DNA of 64,000 bases from assembly GCA_964036295.1 (NCBI GenBank), contig OZ038466.1:17472097-17536096 (forward strand), in the 5' to 3' direction. This stretch comes from Plumapathes pennacea. Taxonomy: Eukaryota; Cnidaria; Anthozoa; Antipatharia; Myriopathidae. Below the pieces are notes generated by a model. The model was not told where the DNA came from. It was given only the letters and a program-made list of their open reading frames with translations, and ran no database searches. Made by a program: the position numbers and the translations under genes. This document shows, piece by piece, positions 24,801-32,880 of this stretch (within the stretch, counting starts at the first letter, position 1; each line of letters opens with the position of its first letter).

Positions 24801-27694
24801 AGTTTTCAACTTGCTGAAGTATGGAGCTTTAGACACATCGCCGTCAGAGTCAACTTATCAGCCATGATGAAATCAGTCTTAACTTTGATTAGACTATAAG
24901 ATATCGGCCCACTGGTTTTGTTTTGTATACATCTTTCCTGATGCGGAAATAATCTGGAGGCGATGTTCTCATGATTGTACTGACGTTTTTAGCTGCTGGT
25001 AGAGTTTCCTTTGCTTACTAACTTAGTAAATTCATATGTTTATATTTTTAGCCGGCTTCACGAAGCATGAAACTAAGGTGGATTAGTTATCATACGTCAC
25101 CACGTGTGTCTCATACTTTGCAGTTAAAAATAGATTCATACATCACGTCCCTGGGAACCGATTAAAAAAAAGAAGCGGAAAACAATGGAAGTTATGAAGA
25201 TCGAAAGTAGGAAACCTTCGACTTGGATTTAACATGCCCGCGGAAGTACAAACGAAGACTGTACGCTTTCGGTTGATGAACAACTAATGTTTGAACCAGT
25301 TGACGGTTTTTGGTTACTTTACTCTTCGCAATCAGTAAGCGTTTCTTATGATAAGGAATGGTTACTGATTGCGAAGAGTAAAGTAACCAAATCCGTCGAC
25401 TGGTTCAAACATCGAAATTCTCAGTTCTTATGCCAAGTCTATAAAATGCTCGGCTTACAATGAATCAATTGAGTGCGAATGTTCTACAAGCAATAACTAT
25501 AATCGATTAGGAGTTTTGACGGAACTTATTAGAACTTACCATTCAAAGCACTCAAATCCGTTTGTGAATGGAGAGTGTAATATACACACGTGCGCCAGTT
25601 GAAAGTCAATCAATCAGCAAAGCATCATGGATGATAATGACGTACAAGGAACATCCAATAACAGAGTATTGAACTAAAAGAAGCGTGGTATCTGACTGTA
25701 TACGAACACATATTTATCAGGAAAGAAGAACTGCAACTTTGCTAAATTTATGTCTGGAAGACTCCACTAATCTGACCAAGCTCTAACCTCTTGGGGGAAA
25801 ACCACAATTAGCATATGTAATAAATAGGACTACATACTGTCCAATTTGGAATAATTGGATGAGAAAAATTCCTAGGACTGCCAAAATGTTTTAGTCAGAG
25901 GAATTTTTCGAATTTAATTATTTCCAAATTGGACAGCAATTAGTCTTGTTAAATGTGTTAATTATATTGTACACACGAGGAAATAAAAAAAATGCTGTTA
26001 TTTGTGTAGACATTTATTGTATATAACGATAACTGCAAACTGTCCAATCAATTCCTAATTAGAAAGTTTGAAAAATTAAGAAGTAATACAGTGGTTGCTT
26101 GTGTGGGATTTCGAGTGTACAATATAATTATTCCCAAAACCGGCCTCTATAGAAACGTGTGACTGTCAGGTGTGTTTTTTTGCTTGTTTAGGTTGGACTA
26201 ACGAGTACGGAGGGTTTACAACTTACCTGGCGAGCGGAGAAGATGAAGAAGTAAGAAGAACCTTTGCTCGTTAGACTGTTTTTAAGTCAGCGGTTGTTGC
26301 GCTAGATTTCGACCGACAGTAAATTCGAGTTCTATTTTTGTAGTCTATGTAGCCGTGCACTTACAGTAGAACGTCATGGTAGGAAACTGGAAACTTAGTA
26401 ATCGAGTATACCTCAGTACAATGGATTTTCTGTCGCATAAGTTGTGTACAATAGAAACGGGACTCGCACTCAAAAATACAGGTTCTCCCAACCTTTTAAG
26501 AAGAAAATGTATGAATGATGTAGTGAGAAATTAATAGCTGAATCAGCTGTCATCTGAGAAAACTATCAAGTGGCAAAATCTCCATACTGTGTCATATAAT
26601 CTCTGGTGAGAGATTGAAGGAGAAAATTGAACTTGATCAAAGGGTTGACTGAGCATCCAGAGCAAGACGACGGCTTCGTCGACGTTTCGTAGCGACATAT
26701 GCAAAGTATTCGCCGGCGAAAAAGTGCTGTTTGTACCTAAAAAGTTGCAAATGTCGACATTATCAGTCGTTAATTAAAGTCACAAGTGTGTGCTTTAAGT
26801 AATTCCCCGCTCGCCGAAAAAGGAATCGAGTTCGAGTTGCCCACAAATATTTCTAAGATTGTTACACGGGGCACACAAATCATTCAAAATTACACTTTGC
26901 CTGCATTTCACGTTCCTTCATGTTGTGTTAAAATTAGACACATTTAAGACCGAATGGATTGCGTAAAGCACCTTGTGAGAATCAACTTAGCAGCTATCGA
27001 GTCTCAGCTTCTTAGTAATACTTAAGCCTGTTTCATGCGTAGATTTTGCATTGTATGATCGACGATTGTGAACTGCGACGTTTGAAACGTGGTCAAAATC
27101 TCTGTTTCGTACGTAGATTTTGCTCATTTGCATTGTATTCGACTATTGTGAACTGATAAAGATATCAAAGGAGTAGCGCTGCATGTAGTCATGAAGACTG
27201 TTTAGTTTACTGTACAACCTGTTTATATTCAGATGTGCAAACCTCAGTGCTCATTTGCATTGTATTCGACTATTGTGAACTGAGACGCGATTTGAAACGT
27301 GGATAAAATCTCCACACTAACATTGCTCACTCTGTGACTCTATCAAGCATCTTCAGAATAGCTTCCGCTTCTCGGTAACGATCCCAGAAGCCTTTGAGAG
27401 AGTTAGTTGAAAGTGGCGAATGGTGATAATCAGAAGTGACGTCACAATAGATTTTCATAGTGCTTATGTCAGCACAGACCAAGTTCTTACCTAAAGTACT
27501 CAATATACCATGTCTTCCTTTCTCTTATCCAGTTGCTGACGGTTTTCCCGCAAGAGAACGCCCTGGCTCTAGTGTACAGAGATAAGGAGACTGTTAGATT
27601 TGTGAAGCACGTGACCCACAGATCAGTGAGCACCGCGGGCGCATCCAAGTCAGCGGACGGATTCTACGACGTGTCACTCGTCTATTTTGAATAA
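775..27694 (+). CDS. OGFOD1: OGFOD1-like prolyl 3-hydroxylase, 3' part (six exons, hosts nested LRR genes)
   Basis: Coding exons are 775-888, 1318-1397, 1671-1824, 2495-2642, 26192-26250 and 27533-27694, and every junction keeps phase. The conceptual peptide aligns along its length with the C-terminal half of OGFOD1/Tpa1. Landmarks are DDALVEWVNPLYLD, KWEDKGPANKR, MKLL...LTGLDL, the HDSRAE...YALDAMLTFGGEG block, GGFTTYLASGEDEE and ALVYRDKETVRFVKHVTHRS, ending SLVYFE. In the known family these 2-oxoglutarate/Fe(II) oxygenases hydroxylate a proline of ribosomal protein uS12 and affect translation and stress granules. The catalytic N-terminal domain must lie upstream of the window. The intron 2643-26191 is about 23.5 kb and contains three antisense LRR genes. 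AATAAA follows the stop by about 180 bases. Confidence 0.93.
1318..1397 (+). CDS. OGFOD1: OGFOD1 exon: EEKYLEIL...GPANKR segment
   Basis: Acceptor atttcag, donor at gtactg; 26 codons plus two bases. The end, WEDKGPANKR, matches human WSSRGPPNKR. The split codon AG|G joins the next exon in frame. Confidence 0.93.
1671..1824 (+). CDS. OGFOD1: OGFOD1 exon: LMKLLQSQPMF...LTGLDL segment
   Basis: Acceptor ccctgtgaag, donor gtatgt; one base plus 51 codons. Between the conserved NKR and MKL there are exactly 17 residues, as in the human protein, which fixes the acceptor. An in-frame stop at 1642 rules out a more 5' start. Confidence 0.9.
2495..2642 (+). CDS. OGFOD1: OGFOD1 exon: HGCYTLVHD...MLTFGGEG segment
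   Basis: Acceptor gattttag, donor gtaagt; 49 codons plus one base. It carries FTHGCYTLVHD, equivalent to human WKTGHYTLIHD in the C-terminal domain. Its donor opens the 23.5 kb intron. Confidence 0.93.
2643..3160 (+). other. Single-copy start of the large OGFOD1 intron
   Basis: No gene or repeat is recognised. Similarity to the two other LRR 3' flanks begins only near 3163 (gagtttatccacatttca), so the left edge of the tandem array lies about here. Confidence 0.6.
3216..9811 (-). CDS. LRR-Cys-rich polytopic membrane receptor-like protein, copy 1
   Basis: Two exons: signal exon 9811-9715 and main exon 6337-3216, joined at a split glycine codon (AAT G|GT TTT), giving 1,072 residues. Residues 1-20 form a signal peptide. 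Residues ~60-490 carry an N-terminal cap (WCNNTGW...CSWYGITCY) and plant-type LRRs (for example YLDLSNNNLTGSVPQSLYS). Residues ~495-660 are cysteine-rich (CVCDEGHYG, CLCSYGNTGRFCSRC). Residues ~662-1050 hold about ten hydrophobic segments, then a tail of about 20 residues. There are many NxS/T sites outside. No kinase, TIR or death domain is seen. It lies antisense in an OGFOD1 intron, next to two paralogues. A surface sensor role is inference; the family is not named with confidence. Confidence 0.9.
6338..6657 (-). other. Intron start of LRR copy 1, ordinary spacer
   Basis: Begins with the acceptor side of the LRR intron (TTCTACAG read on -). It includes a C-rich stretch near 6480-6540. The last 80 bases (ctatactaggagataaa) match the copy 2 intron at 16675, just before the inserted palindromes. 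Confidence 0.5.
6658..7352. mobile_element. Cluster of palindromic MITE-like elements inserted in LRR copy 1 intron
   Basis: Three hairpins are packed together. 6672-6808 is a near-perfect palindrome beginning ttacacggcggcttgaag. 6817-7007 has inverted ends around acacgagtgttttac, with a small palindrome gatatcctcac/tagtgaggatatc inside. 7013-7145 has inverted arms around gtgcaatacggc...gccgtattgcac. The paralogous intron of copy 2 lacks the block: flanking sequence is continuous near 16735. A similar end recurs at 61145-61230. Small open frames here are not genes. Confidence 0.75.
7580..8825. mobile_element. 1.25 kb foldback element with near-complete inverted arms
   Basis: The two halves are inverted copies. 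The ends are tatggcgttccgttacggac and its complement, followed by arrays built on gaagtcgaaaactcttcaa, then a unique segment, with a loop of about 50 bases at 8208-8257. The flanking word acata occurs on both sides (7575-7579 and 8826-8830). The paralogous site near 17095-17105 (acaacatagcgaaaggg) is empty with a single acata, so this is an insertion with a short target duplication. Open frames inside it on both strands are mirror images of each other and encode no recognisable transposase. Confidence 0.88.
9715..9811 (-). CDS. Signal-peptide exon of LRR copy 1
   Basis: ATG at 9811-9809 in the context agtcat; 32 codons plus one base, donor GTAAGT. It encodes MTASKFLVIMLLLFQHS then NGFECDG, a typical secretory leader. 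Equivalent exons of identical length (97 bases) precede copies 2 and 3, which supports the two-exon model over a start at the internal Met of the main exon. Confidence 0.88.
9862..9950 (-). promoter_or_regulatory. Candidate promoter of LRR copy 1: degraded TATA, CRE-like site
   Basis: Read on -, ctcgagTATGTAAAAcc lies about 65 bases upstream of the ATG. The same place in copy 2 has TATATAAAA. TGACGTCT (a CRE half-like site, shared by copies 1 and 2) lies about 60 bases further upstream at 9940-9947. Assignment as a core promoter is inference from position and conservation. Confidence 0.45.
10590..10905. repeat. Local ~150-bp duplication with a long G run
   Basis: The block running from ttccttcgcttactaactgg through aaaatcgaaagtag to gtacgatcgttgtttcaa occurs twice in a row (about 10590-10740 and 10738-10900). 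A run of more than 20 G with one interruption (10764-10786) sits between the copies. Unit B has the block only once (19065-19235). Confidence 0.8.
11106..11125 (-). pseudogene. Relic LRR signal-peptide exon (unit A)
   Basis: On the - strand a splice-donor context (GTAAGTTCTG) follows sequence resembling the 3' end of the LRR signal exon. The rest is decayed, with no open frame to a start. The matching relic at 25540 is better preserved. Confidence 0.45.
11347..11371 (+). pseudogene. Decayed copy of OGFOD1 exon 26192-26250 (unit A)
   Basis: Context tgcttgtttag followed by GTTGG, a deletion of about 22 bases, then AACTTACTTGGCGAGCG matches the real exon at 26192. Just after GCGAGCG the sequence jumps to tctaaatctattt, which corresponds to 28946, downstream of the real OGFOD1 stop. 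The terminal OGFOD1 exon is absent from this copy. Confidence 0.85.
11820..18275 (-). CDS. LRR-Cys-rich polytopic membrane receptor-like protein, copy 2
   Basis: Two exons: signal exon 18275-18179 and main exon 14938-11820, giving 1,071 residues. The open frame continues into the intron up to 15008, but the acceptor TTTCCACAG and the paralogues place the exon start at 14938. Domain order matches copy 1. One codon is missing in the membrane domain (SFANVWPEE where copies 1 and 3 read SFAPNVWPEE), through a 3-base deletion near 12773. The last ~330 residues are identical to copy 3, while the LRR domain differs at many positions. It is the only copy with a canonical TATATAAAA upstream. Function is unknown; a surface sensor is inference. 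Confidence 0.9.
15259..15464. mobile_element. MITE, TTAAC(C/T)CTTTCA family, copy a
   Basis: Starts ttaactctttcaaaccc and ends gagagtgaaagggttta, so its ends are inverted. The interior words atgagtgatatagcgagaat, caatcagctttcatctgaga and agaaactgaaggagaaaatt recur in three other places in the window. Confidence 0.75.
16945..17030 (+). mobile_element. Short LINE-like 3' tail inserted in LRR copy 2 intron
   Basis: gtgctaccctcgttaaataa followed by agacattacttacttactta is the shape of a 5'-truncated LINE end with a short tandem tail. The copy 1 intron lacks it: aaggccgaatac joins directly to ataaatgttattg near 7500. Confidence 0.6.
18179..18275 (-). CDS. Signal-peptide exon of LRR copy 2
   Basis: 97 bases from ATG to GTAAGT donor, nearly identical to the copy 1 exon. 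It ends at the same split glycine codon that the main exon completes. Confidence 0.88.
18338..18415 (-). promoter_or_regulatory. Candidate promoter of LRR copy 2: intact TATA box
   Basis: Read on -, ctcgagTATATAAAAcctc lies about 65 bases upstream of the signal-exon ATG (18275). A TGACGTCT site lies further upstream, as in copy 1. Core promoter status is inferred. Confidence 0.5.
18811..18838. repeat. Poly-T run
   Basis: Nearly 30 consecutive T, compared with a shorter run at the paralogous place in unit A (10351-10362). Confidence 0.8.
19440..19460 (-). pseudogene. Relic LRR signal-peptide exon (unit B)
   Basis: Same donor-like context and decayed exon end as at 11106; identical over the short matched stretch. 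Confidence 0.45.
19680..19704 (+). pseudogene. Decayed copy of OGFOD1 exon (unit B)
   Basis: Identical in structure to the relic at 11347: same internal deletion and same junction from GCGAGCG to tctaaatctattt. The two units therefore share one ancestral rearranged copy. Confidence 0.85.
19905..19931. repeat. Poly-C run
   Basis: About 27 consecutive C where unit A has about nine (from 11573). It is located 3' of LRR copy 3 and is a length-variable site between near-identical units. Confidence 0.8.
20170..24532 (-). CDS. LRR-Cys-rich polytopic membrane receptor-like protein, copy 3
   Basis: Two exons: signal exon 24532-24436 and main exon 23291-20170, giving 1,072 residues. The main exon starts GFEVFIGNEGYDC after the acceptor CCACAG. 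Domain order is as in copy 1: leader, LRR cap with CLWYGITCY, plant-type LRRs, cysteine-rich module, about ten membrane segments, short tail ending HQEYTRL. It has the most divergent LRR region of the three (for example LKNINLSNNLLSGDIPRIFF), while its last ~330 residues equal copy 2. The intron is only 1.1 kb, so the insertions seen in copies 1 and 2 are absent. Its TATA position reads TATATCCAA and it has a full TGACGTCA upstream. Confidence 0.9.
23292..24435 (-). other. Intron of LRR copy 3
   Basis: Compact intron. Parts (tttgctgcggtcgatcggat near 23660, and 23850-24060) are shared with the introns and spacers of the other units. No gene is seen. Confidence 0.6.
24436..24532 (-). CDS. Signal-peptide exon of LRR copy 3
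   Basis: 97 bases encoding MTASRIWVMTLLLVQHS then NGFECNG, ending at a GTAAGT donor. It differs from copies 1 and 2 at several residues but keeps the length and phase. Confidence 0.88.
24615..24680 (-). promoter_or_regulatory. Candidate promoter of LRR copy 3: full CRE palindrome
   Basis: TGACGTCA at 24672-24679 is a perfect CREB/ATF-type palindrome, at the position where copies 1 and 2 have TGACGTCT. The TATA-box position reads ctcgagTATATCCAATC. Binding is inference. Confidence 0.45.
25288..25411. repeat. Hairpin made by local inverted duplication
   Basis: tgtttgaaccagttgacggt...actcttcgcaatcagtaa is followed by its near-complete complement ending gactggttcaaaca. Units A and B have only one arm (near 10917 and 19250), so the second arm arose or was kept only here. 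Confidence 0.8.
25540..25576 (-). pseudogene. Relic LRR signal-peptide exon (unit C)
   Basis: Read on -, CACTCTCCATTCACAAACGG and then TTTGAGTGC encode HSPFTNGFEC, matching the HSPVINGFEC end of the copy 3 leader, followed by GTAAGTTCT. No initiator or hydrophobic core remains. It is the best preserved of three such relics. Confidence 0.65.
25837..25936. mobile_element. Small hairpin MITE (ctgtccaatttgg ends)
   Basis: The ends ctgtccaatttgg and ccaaattggacag are inverted copies with arms of about 40 bases. A partial further copy of the end (ctgtccaatcaattcc) lies at 26039. Confidence 0.7.
26192..26250 (+). CDS. OGFOD1: OGFOD1 short exon: GWTNEYGGFTTYLASGEDEE
   Basis: Acceptor tgcttgtttag, donor gtaaga; two bases plus 19 codons. 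It matches human [20 protein letters not shown] almost residue for residue and closes the phase-1 gap left by the 2495-2642 exon. Decayed copies of this exon sit at 11347 and 19680. Confidence 0.93.
26466..26646. mobile_element. MITE, TTAACCCTTTCA family, copy b
   Basis: caggttctcccaaccttt, atgatgtagtgagaaatt, aatcagctgtcatctgagaa and agagattgaaggagaaaatt match the copy at 15259. It lies in the last OGFOD1 intron. Confidence 0.7.
26647..27532 (+). other. Rest of the last OGFOD1 intron
   Basis: The short phrase catttgcattgtattcgact/attgtgaactga occurs in several imperfect copies between 27040 and 27290. No gene is seen. Confidence 0.5.
27533..27694 (+). CDS. OGFOD1: OGFOD1 terminal exon with stop
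   Basis: Acceptor tcttatccag; 53 codons then TAA. LLTVFPQENALALVYRDKET and the final YDVSLVYFE match the human C-terminus ([30 protein letters not shown]). Confidence 0.95.
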   Translation: MLTVFPQENALALVYRDKETVRFVKHVTHRSVSTAGASKSADGFYDVSLVYFE

Positions 27695-27876
27695 CGAACG
27701 GCGACCTCCATTGACCTCCTGTGGACATGCACGTTACGTTCATGCGTCGGAGAGAAATGTCTGGACGAACTGAGATTCTGAGTCCTCAGTAGCGTTAGTA
27801 AAAACGTTTTACTGGTGGCAGAGAATTATTGACATAATAGTAATTACTAAATCCGTGAGAAGATAACAGCACTCGA

Positions 27877-27882
27877 AATAAA
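27877..27882 (+). terminator. OGFOD1: Polyadenylation signal candidate of OGFOD1
   Basis: AATAAA about 180 bases after the stop codon; the first such hexamer downstream on the + strand. Confidence 0.5.
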
Positions 27883-27899
27883 AGGAACTGGCTTTATCA

Positions 27900-28940
27900 T
27901 TCATGCAGCGTCTTGCTAAAAGTTTGCGTTGTCGATGCGTTGCACAGAGCTCCTACTGGTTTCAGAACATATATCTTTTAGTCCCAGGAGGCCACTAAAG
28001 CTTGAACTTGGCGTGGAAAAATATGTTTAGAAATCAGTCCGTCTGCACATTATGGACAATGTCTATGTCTGGGCTAATGACGCCTCGTTTTTGCAGGTCT
28101 GTAACTAATGACGACGGACATATCTGAGAATATCAAAGCGCTCTTTACTTGTTGTGCCATAAATCTTTTCCAAACACGAATTTTACTCAGACAAAGTAAA
28201 CTTCCAACTCTTGAACTTTCAAGAAGCTTAAAATAAGGTGTGACCACTCAAAGAAAAGTTCTCAGTGAGTACATCCCAATTTTAGCGTCGGATAGGAGCT
28301 CAGTGTACCAATAGTATGTACCAATAGCTACTGTTACTAATAACTACTGTTACTCTTACGGCGTTCCAGTACCTTGATCAACTTTCAGTTGATACACCAG
28401 CGTTTAATATCTCACTTGACGCCGACGCAGTTAATCTAGTTCTCTTAAGAGCTGGTATCACAATACCAATATAGTATGGTGTCTCATTCCTACTTGTGCT
28501 GGACCTCTTCCTTTCTCTTCTGTACGACTTTGTTTGTTATTTTGAACTGAGTGAACAGCCGTGCTGGCAAGCTAGCCTGAAGACCACGCGAAGCTGGTGT
28601 GAGGAGAGCCCCTGCGTCAAAACAGCGCCATTGCGACTTTCACTGTCCAAAATTGCGGCGGCGCGACAGTGCGCTACTACAATTCAGGACACGCGGAAAA
28701 CCGTTTGTTTGATGTCAAGCTTATTCATATATTTTCCGTTTTGATAACTGATTTGTGGTGAAGTATTGATTAAAATATAGGCTAGTACAGAGCTACCAAA
28801 TGAACAGGATGGGACATTCCAAGACTTCCGAAAATATCGTTATCATTAACTTTTTCCCTGAAATAACTTTCAATTCTTTGTACATAAAAACAATTTTATC
28901 TAAAGTAAGGGGTTCGTTCGGCTGAAGAACTCGTTTTTCC
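27900..28940. other. Intergenic, no gene seen
   Basis: No protein family or clear repeat is recognised. An 82-codon open frame at 28496-28744 has no supporting features. Confidence 0.4.
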
Positions 28941-28943
28941 ATG

Positions 28944-29160
28944 CATCTAAATCTATTTCTACTTACAATATATGTGTATAGGTTTATGCAGCAATCTCAT
29001 CGTGGAGTGCTGGCTCCACTCTTGCAGTGTTAACTTCCAACTAGCTCCTGAACTGTCAATTCAACCCTAAAAAGTGTCAAGGCTTAAACTAAAAGCTCGC
29101 TAATGAACACATCGGAAGGTTTTGATATGAAACTTATGATGATATATAGAGCGGGTCGCG
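28944..29160. repeat. Orphan 3' flank of an LRR unit
   Basis: tctaaatctatttctactta through aaaagctcgctaatgaacac to gatatgaaacttatgatgat matches 11371-11790 and 19704-20130, the sequence immediately 3' of LRR copies 2 and 3. Here no LRR gene follows. It marks the right end of the duplicated domain. Confidence 0.8.
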
Positions 29161-30390
29161 AGTATTAAGAGCAAAATTAATTTGCCTAACAATTCACCAT
29201 TTTCAATCAAAAGCCTTGTATAAAAGTGTGTAGTTTTCTTGCTTAATACCTTGTCAACGGCTGAAAAAAAAATTGAGAGAAATGTATTGAAAAAAGTCTT
29301 GCTATAGTCCCAGGAAAGTTTCTGGTAGGAATTTCAGTCCTTTTGTTATGCAGAAATACTTCGACAGGACTTTCGTAGGGTTGTTAAAAACGATCTTACT
29401 CCAAAAAAATTGCAAATAGTCCCATTAAAAGGTATATGAAAGCAGTACCATCTTTTATGAAAGGTCTATAAAAGGGGAACCTTTTCTTTCAAAAAAGGGT
29501 AAAATGGTAAAGGTTTGGACCTCAGTACTCCCGACTCAATATGCGGATGAGTCTGGGCACGAGGTTGGTGGGCCTGCTGACCAGTCAGCGGTAACACTTT
29601 CAAGGCTCTGTGACAAAATGGCGGACGTTTTGGCCAAGATTTCGCCTAAATCTGCATTATAGGGACATTATTATAAACGAAAGTGTCACGCCGTTGGTAA
29701 GGCTTAAGCAACGAAAATAGTCGCTTTTGAACTCACGGAGCACGCACGGACGGACCCAGGGGTGCTGTAATAACAGCGAAAACGGATCCTCACAGAAATG
29801 AAGGTGAGTTTGTGCTTGAAATCTTTTCCATTCTATGACCCTTGGGAGTTAAAAGGGTTAAAAGCGAAATTCTGTAAGAATTGATCAAACAAAGGGTCGA
29901 CACATATGAATCACAAAACTGAGTTTATGTCTGAACAAATCTTAGAAGGAGCAAACCAGGGCCTAGTTGGTTTTAAGAAATACTTAATTTTATGGTCGGA
30001 AAACTTGTATTGGCCGATAATCAGGGCTCAAAACCGACTTTTTTAAAAGTGACATTTATCCAATATCAAAATTGCTTGACCTTGTATCGTAAAGCATCCA
30101 AGTACATATAGCCCGGCGCTGCATGTTGTGACTTCTTCAATACCACGATTTACAGACTTACAGTTGTATTGTTTAGGCCTTTCTTCGACGAATTATCGCA
30201 TAATATTTTAAAGCTATTTTATCCACAAGTGAGATCCAAGGTGAGAGAAATGAATGTGTGAATTAAAGAAGAATTATCTTTACAGTATGACATGACTTTT
30301 TACTTCACTGTCTTTAAAACCCAGATATTTAATGTGTGATACTTGTCATTCTGATCAGTAACATACATATGCAGAAATAAATAAATTCAA
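29161..30390. other. Intergenic with MITE-related sequence
   Basis: 29680-29880 (tgtcacgcc, gcgaaaacggatcctcacag, ttaaaagggttaaaa) resembles 58530-58760 in inverted orientation. Nothing else is recognised. Confidence 0.45.
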
Positions 30391-30420
30391 AAATAAATAA
30401 ATAAATAAATAAATAAATAA
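30391..30420. repeat. (AAAT)n microsatellite
   Basis: About seven uninterrupted aaat/ataa repeats, extended by imperfect copies on the left. Confidence 0.85.
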
Positions 30421-30577
30421 CAGCAAAAATAGAAAGTTTCCAGTTCGAGTCAAACTTGAACCATCAGTCAAACCAAAAGGTGAGGATCAAATGGACCAAA
30501 CCTGGTTGTTCAGAGCATGAACTTTTGTTTAGGCTGACCCTGCTGAAAAGCTAAACAGCAATTTGGTTGCTTGCAGC

Positions 30578-30631
30578 TAGCCTGTGTACAGCCATTCCAT
30601 TCTTAAGAATGGAACGGCTGTACACAGGCTA
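30578..30631. repeat. Near-perfect 54-bp palindrome
   Basis: tagcctgtgtacagccattc and its complement meet at attcttaagaat. The arms match over their full length apart from one or two positions. Probably a MITE remnant. Confidence 0.8.
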
Positions 30632-30855
30632 CTTGCAGCTTTATGCTTTGATTTGGTTTCTGACATTTCTAGCCCATCACATATTTTCATTCAATAACTT
30701 GTTGAGTTCATGAACAAAGATGTTTGTTAAATTTAATGAATACATCAAGCATGACCAATTTACAGTCAGGATACGGGACCCGGTGTCACAGAAGAGAGAT
30801 TTGTCTTTGAGCAGGTTGATGAACAAATTCAATCATAGCCAAGATTGTATATACC

Positions 30856-31180
30856 ACATGTCAATCTTAAAATGGAGAGGTCAATTTTAAAATGGAGGAA
30901 AAGAAATCACTCAAAAGGGGAATTATTTCCCAGTTTTAACCAATCAGAGACCATAAATGTTATGCCGGGCTGACCGAGTAATCATATCCCGATAATAGCC
31001 AATCAGGGATAAGCTGTGAGTGATCATACCTCGCGTGAGGTATCATTACTTAGTCATGATGCCATATGTTTGCGAGATATAATCCGTATCTTGCTTTGCA
31101 ACATAGAAAATGCCGTGATGTTTCAAATCGCTGAACTGGAAAGTGATTGTAACCAATTTCCAGTGAAAAAAGGAATCAAA
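30856..31180 (+). repeat. Repeat copy shared (inverted) with 60815-61139
   Basis: From acatgtcaatcttaaaatgg to ggaatcaaatcattttcatg this is the reverse complement of 61139-60815, with scattered substitutions. It includes the sequence that on the other copy lies just upstream of the DUF229 exon. The homology stops close to that exon's acceptor. Confidence 0.85.
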
Positions 31181-31199
31181 TCATTTTCATGAAAAAAAC

Positions 31200-32880
31200 A
31201 CCATTCGTGCTCACGTAAACTTCACAACGATGATCTGTCAAGTTGACAAATGTCAGATGTTCGGCATCAGATTTCAACTTTGTGAAAATTTGTCAAGGGA
31301 AACTGTCACCGTTCACATTCGGTTCCATCCTTCGTGCTAGGCTTTTGAGAAATGCGTTGAAAAACGCGGACCTGCTGTAAAAATGCACATGACGGTCTGA
31401 AAAATACGTATTACCATATGTACTCTAATTTAGGCGCCATTCCTCAAGGCATTTTTTGTTTGACTCCCACGGCACGATTTTTTTTTTCCTACTGGCGCTT
31501 ATAGTTGTGCCACAAGATATTAATGGCAGTAGTATCAGAAATAGTGGCAGAGGATTAGTGATTAGAAAGTGTGGCCCACGTAATCGATTCGCAATACAAT
31601 TCCTTCGAAGCTGACACAAGATCAATGCTGGCAGTGTGCCCAGTGCAGCGCAAACATTTCAAAACTTTCAAAAGCTCACAAGCACAAACCATCCCAGTTT
31701 GTGACATCTTGAACTTTGAATCACCAGTAAAAACGCGTAAGCAAACGCATCGCGTCATTAAAAATGCTTTTCCAAGAAAAAATATGCATAAAACGCACGT
31801 TTATGTGTCTAACGCATGGGCTGGGTTTATTAAATTCCACAACAAAGTTCTATCAAGTTGACGAATGGCAGGATCTAGCTTCGGTTTGTGAAACATTTGT
31901 CAAAGGAAACTGAGGATCAGAAAACACGCGCGAACTCGCAGAAATCATTTCTGGCAAAGTTCGTCTTTAATTTTATTTGCAGTCACCACAGGGAACATAG
32001 GACGAACGATCTACAACTTATATTCAGAAGTAGGAATCGACTTCAGGTCGGATCTTTCGCCAGTGCATGTGACACTTTCTTTATTTTCGGAAATATGTTT
32101 CTTAGAGCTGTTTCAGTCACCTTCCAAACACGAAAGAGGCGCGAACTCACAGTAATCGTTACCTGCAGACTCGGCCGGCAGAGCGCACACTAGTCTTTCT
32201 TTGTTGAGTTATGAAAGTGCGATCACCACAGGGATCATTTGCGACCATCAAAGGGTCAATGACAAGCATTGTAAAAAAGACATGTTCCCAACAAACTTCT
32301 GCTGTTGCGAAAGTCTCTTGAGACCACAAGGTGCGTGCAGTTTGATGCAGTTGAACCAGCAGACGGAAGCTCAAGCCATGTGGGAAACCGAAGCGTTTCG
32401 CGTATAAGATTCCCGCGACTTTGCCGGTTTGCGCGGGAATCCTATGAAGATCTAAGAGGATCTTAACCAGATCCTACCAGTATCTAGGATTATGTTATGT
32501 TTTCTATCCTGCAAGATCCTTGCTATATTTTCTTGTAAATGGCTGAAGAAAAATAAGACTAATGTATGTATTTCAGAAGTCTTGTAATGGTTTCTCTTTC
32601 AAAGGAAAACTAAACATGATTTCCTTTGGTATTTGATTGTTTAAAACTGATTTGGACAGAATAGACTTGGTGTACTTATTCTGGTTTCGATTTTTGACCG
32701 TTAATTGAAAGCGGTTCTATGTTCTCAAAATCACTTCCATTTTTAGAAATTTGTAATGATTTGTTTTGATTTGTAATTAGATATCATCAGTATGCAGTAT
32801 CTGAGTTGTAAGGTAAATGTGCATATACATTTATGGGGAATCAATTAGTTGTGATATCATGGCTGAAATTTTTATGCCAA
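31200..32880. other. Intergenic, no gene seen
   Basis: Two loosely similar stretches (cttcacaacgatgatctgtc near 31220; ccacaacaaagttctatcaa near 31840) suggest an old duplication. No conserved coding frame is recognised. Confidence 0.4.

Noticed and set aside
25054..25085. GFTKHETKVD as a candidate for the missing OGFOD1 GGFTSYIA exon
   Set aside because: It fails on phase and flanking splice sites; the exon at 26192-26250 fits perfectly.
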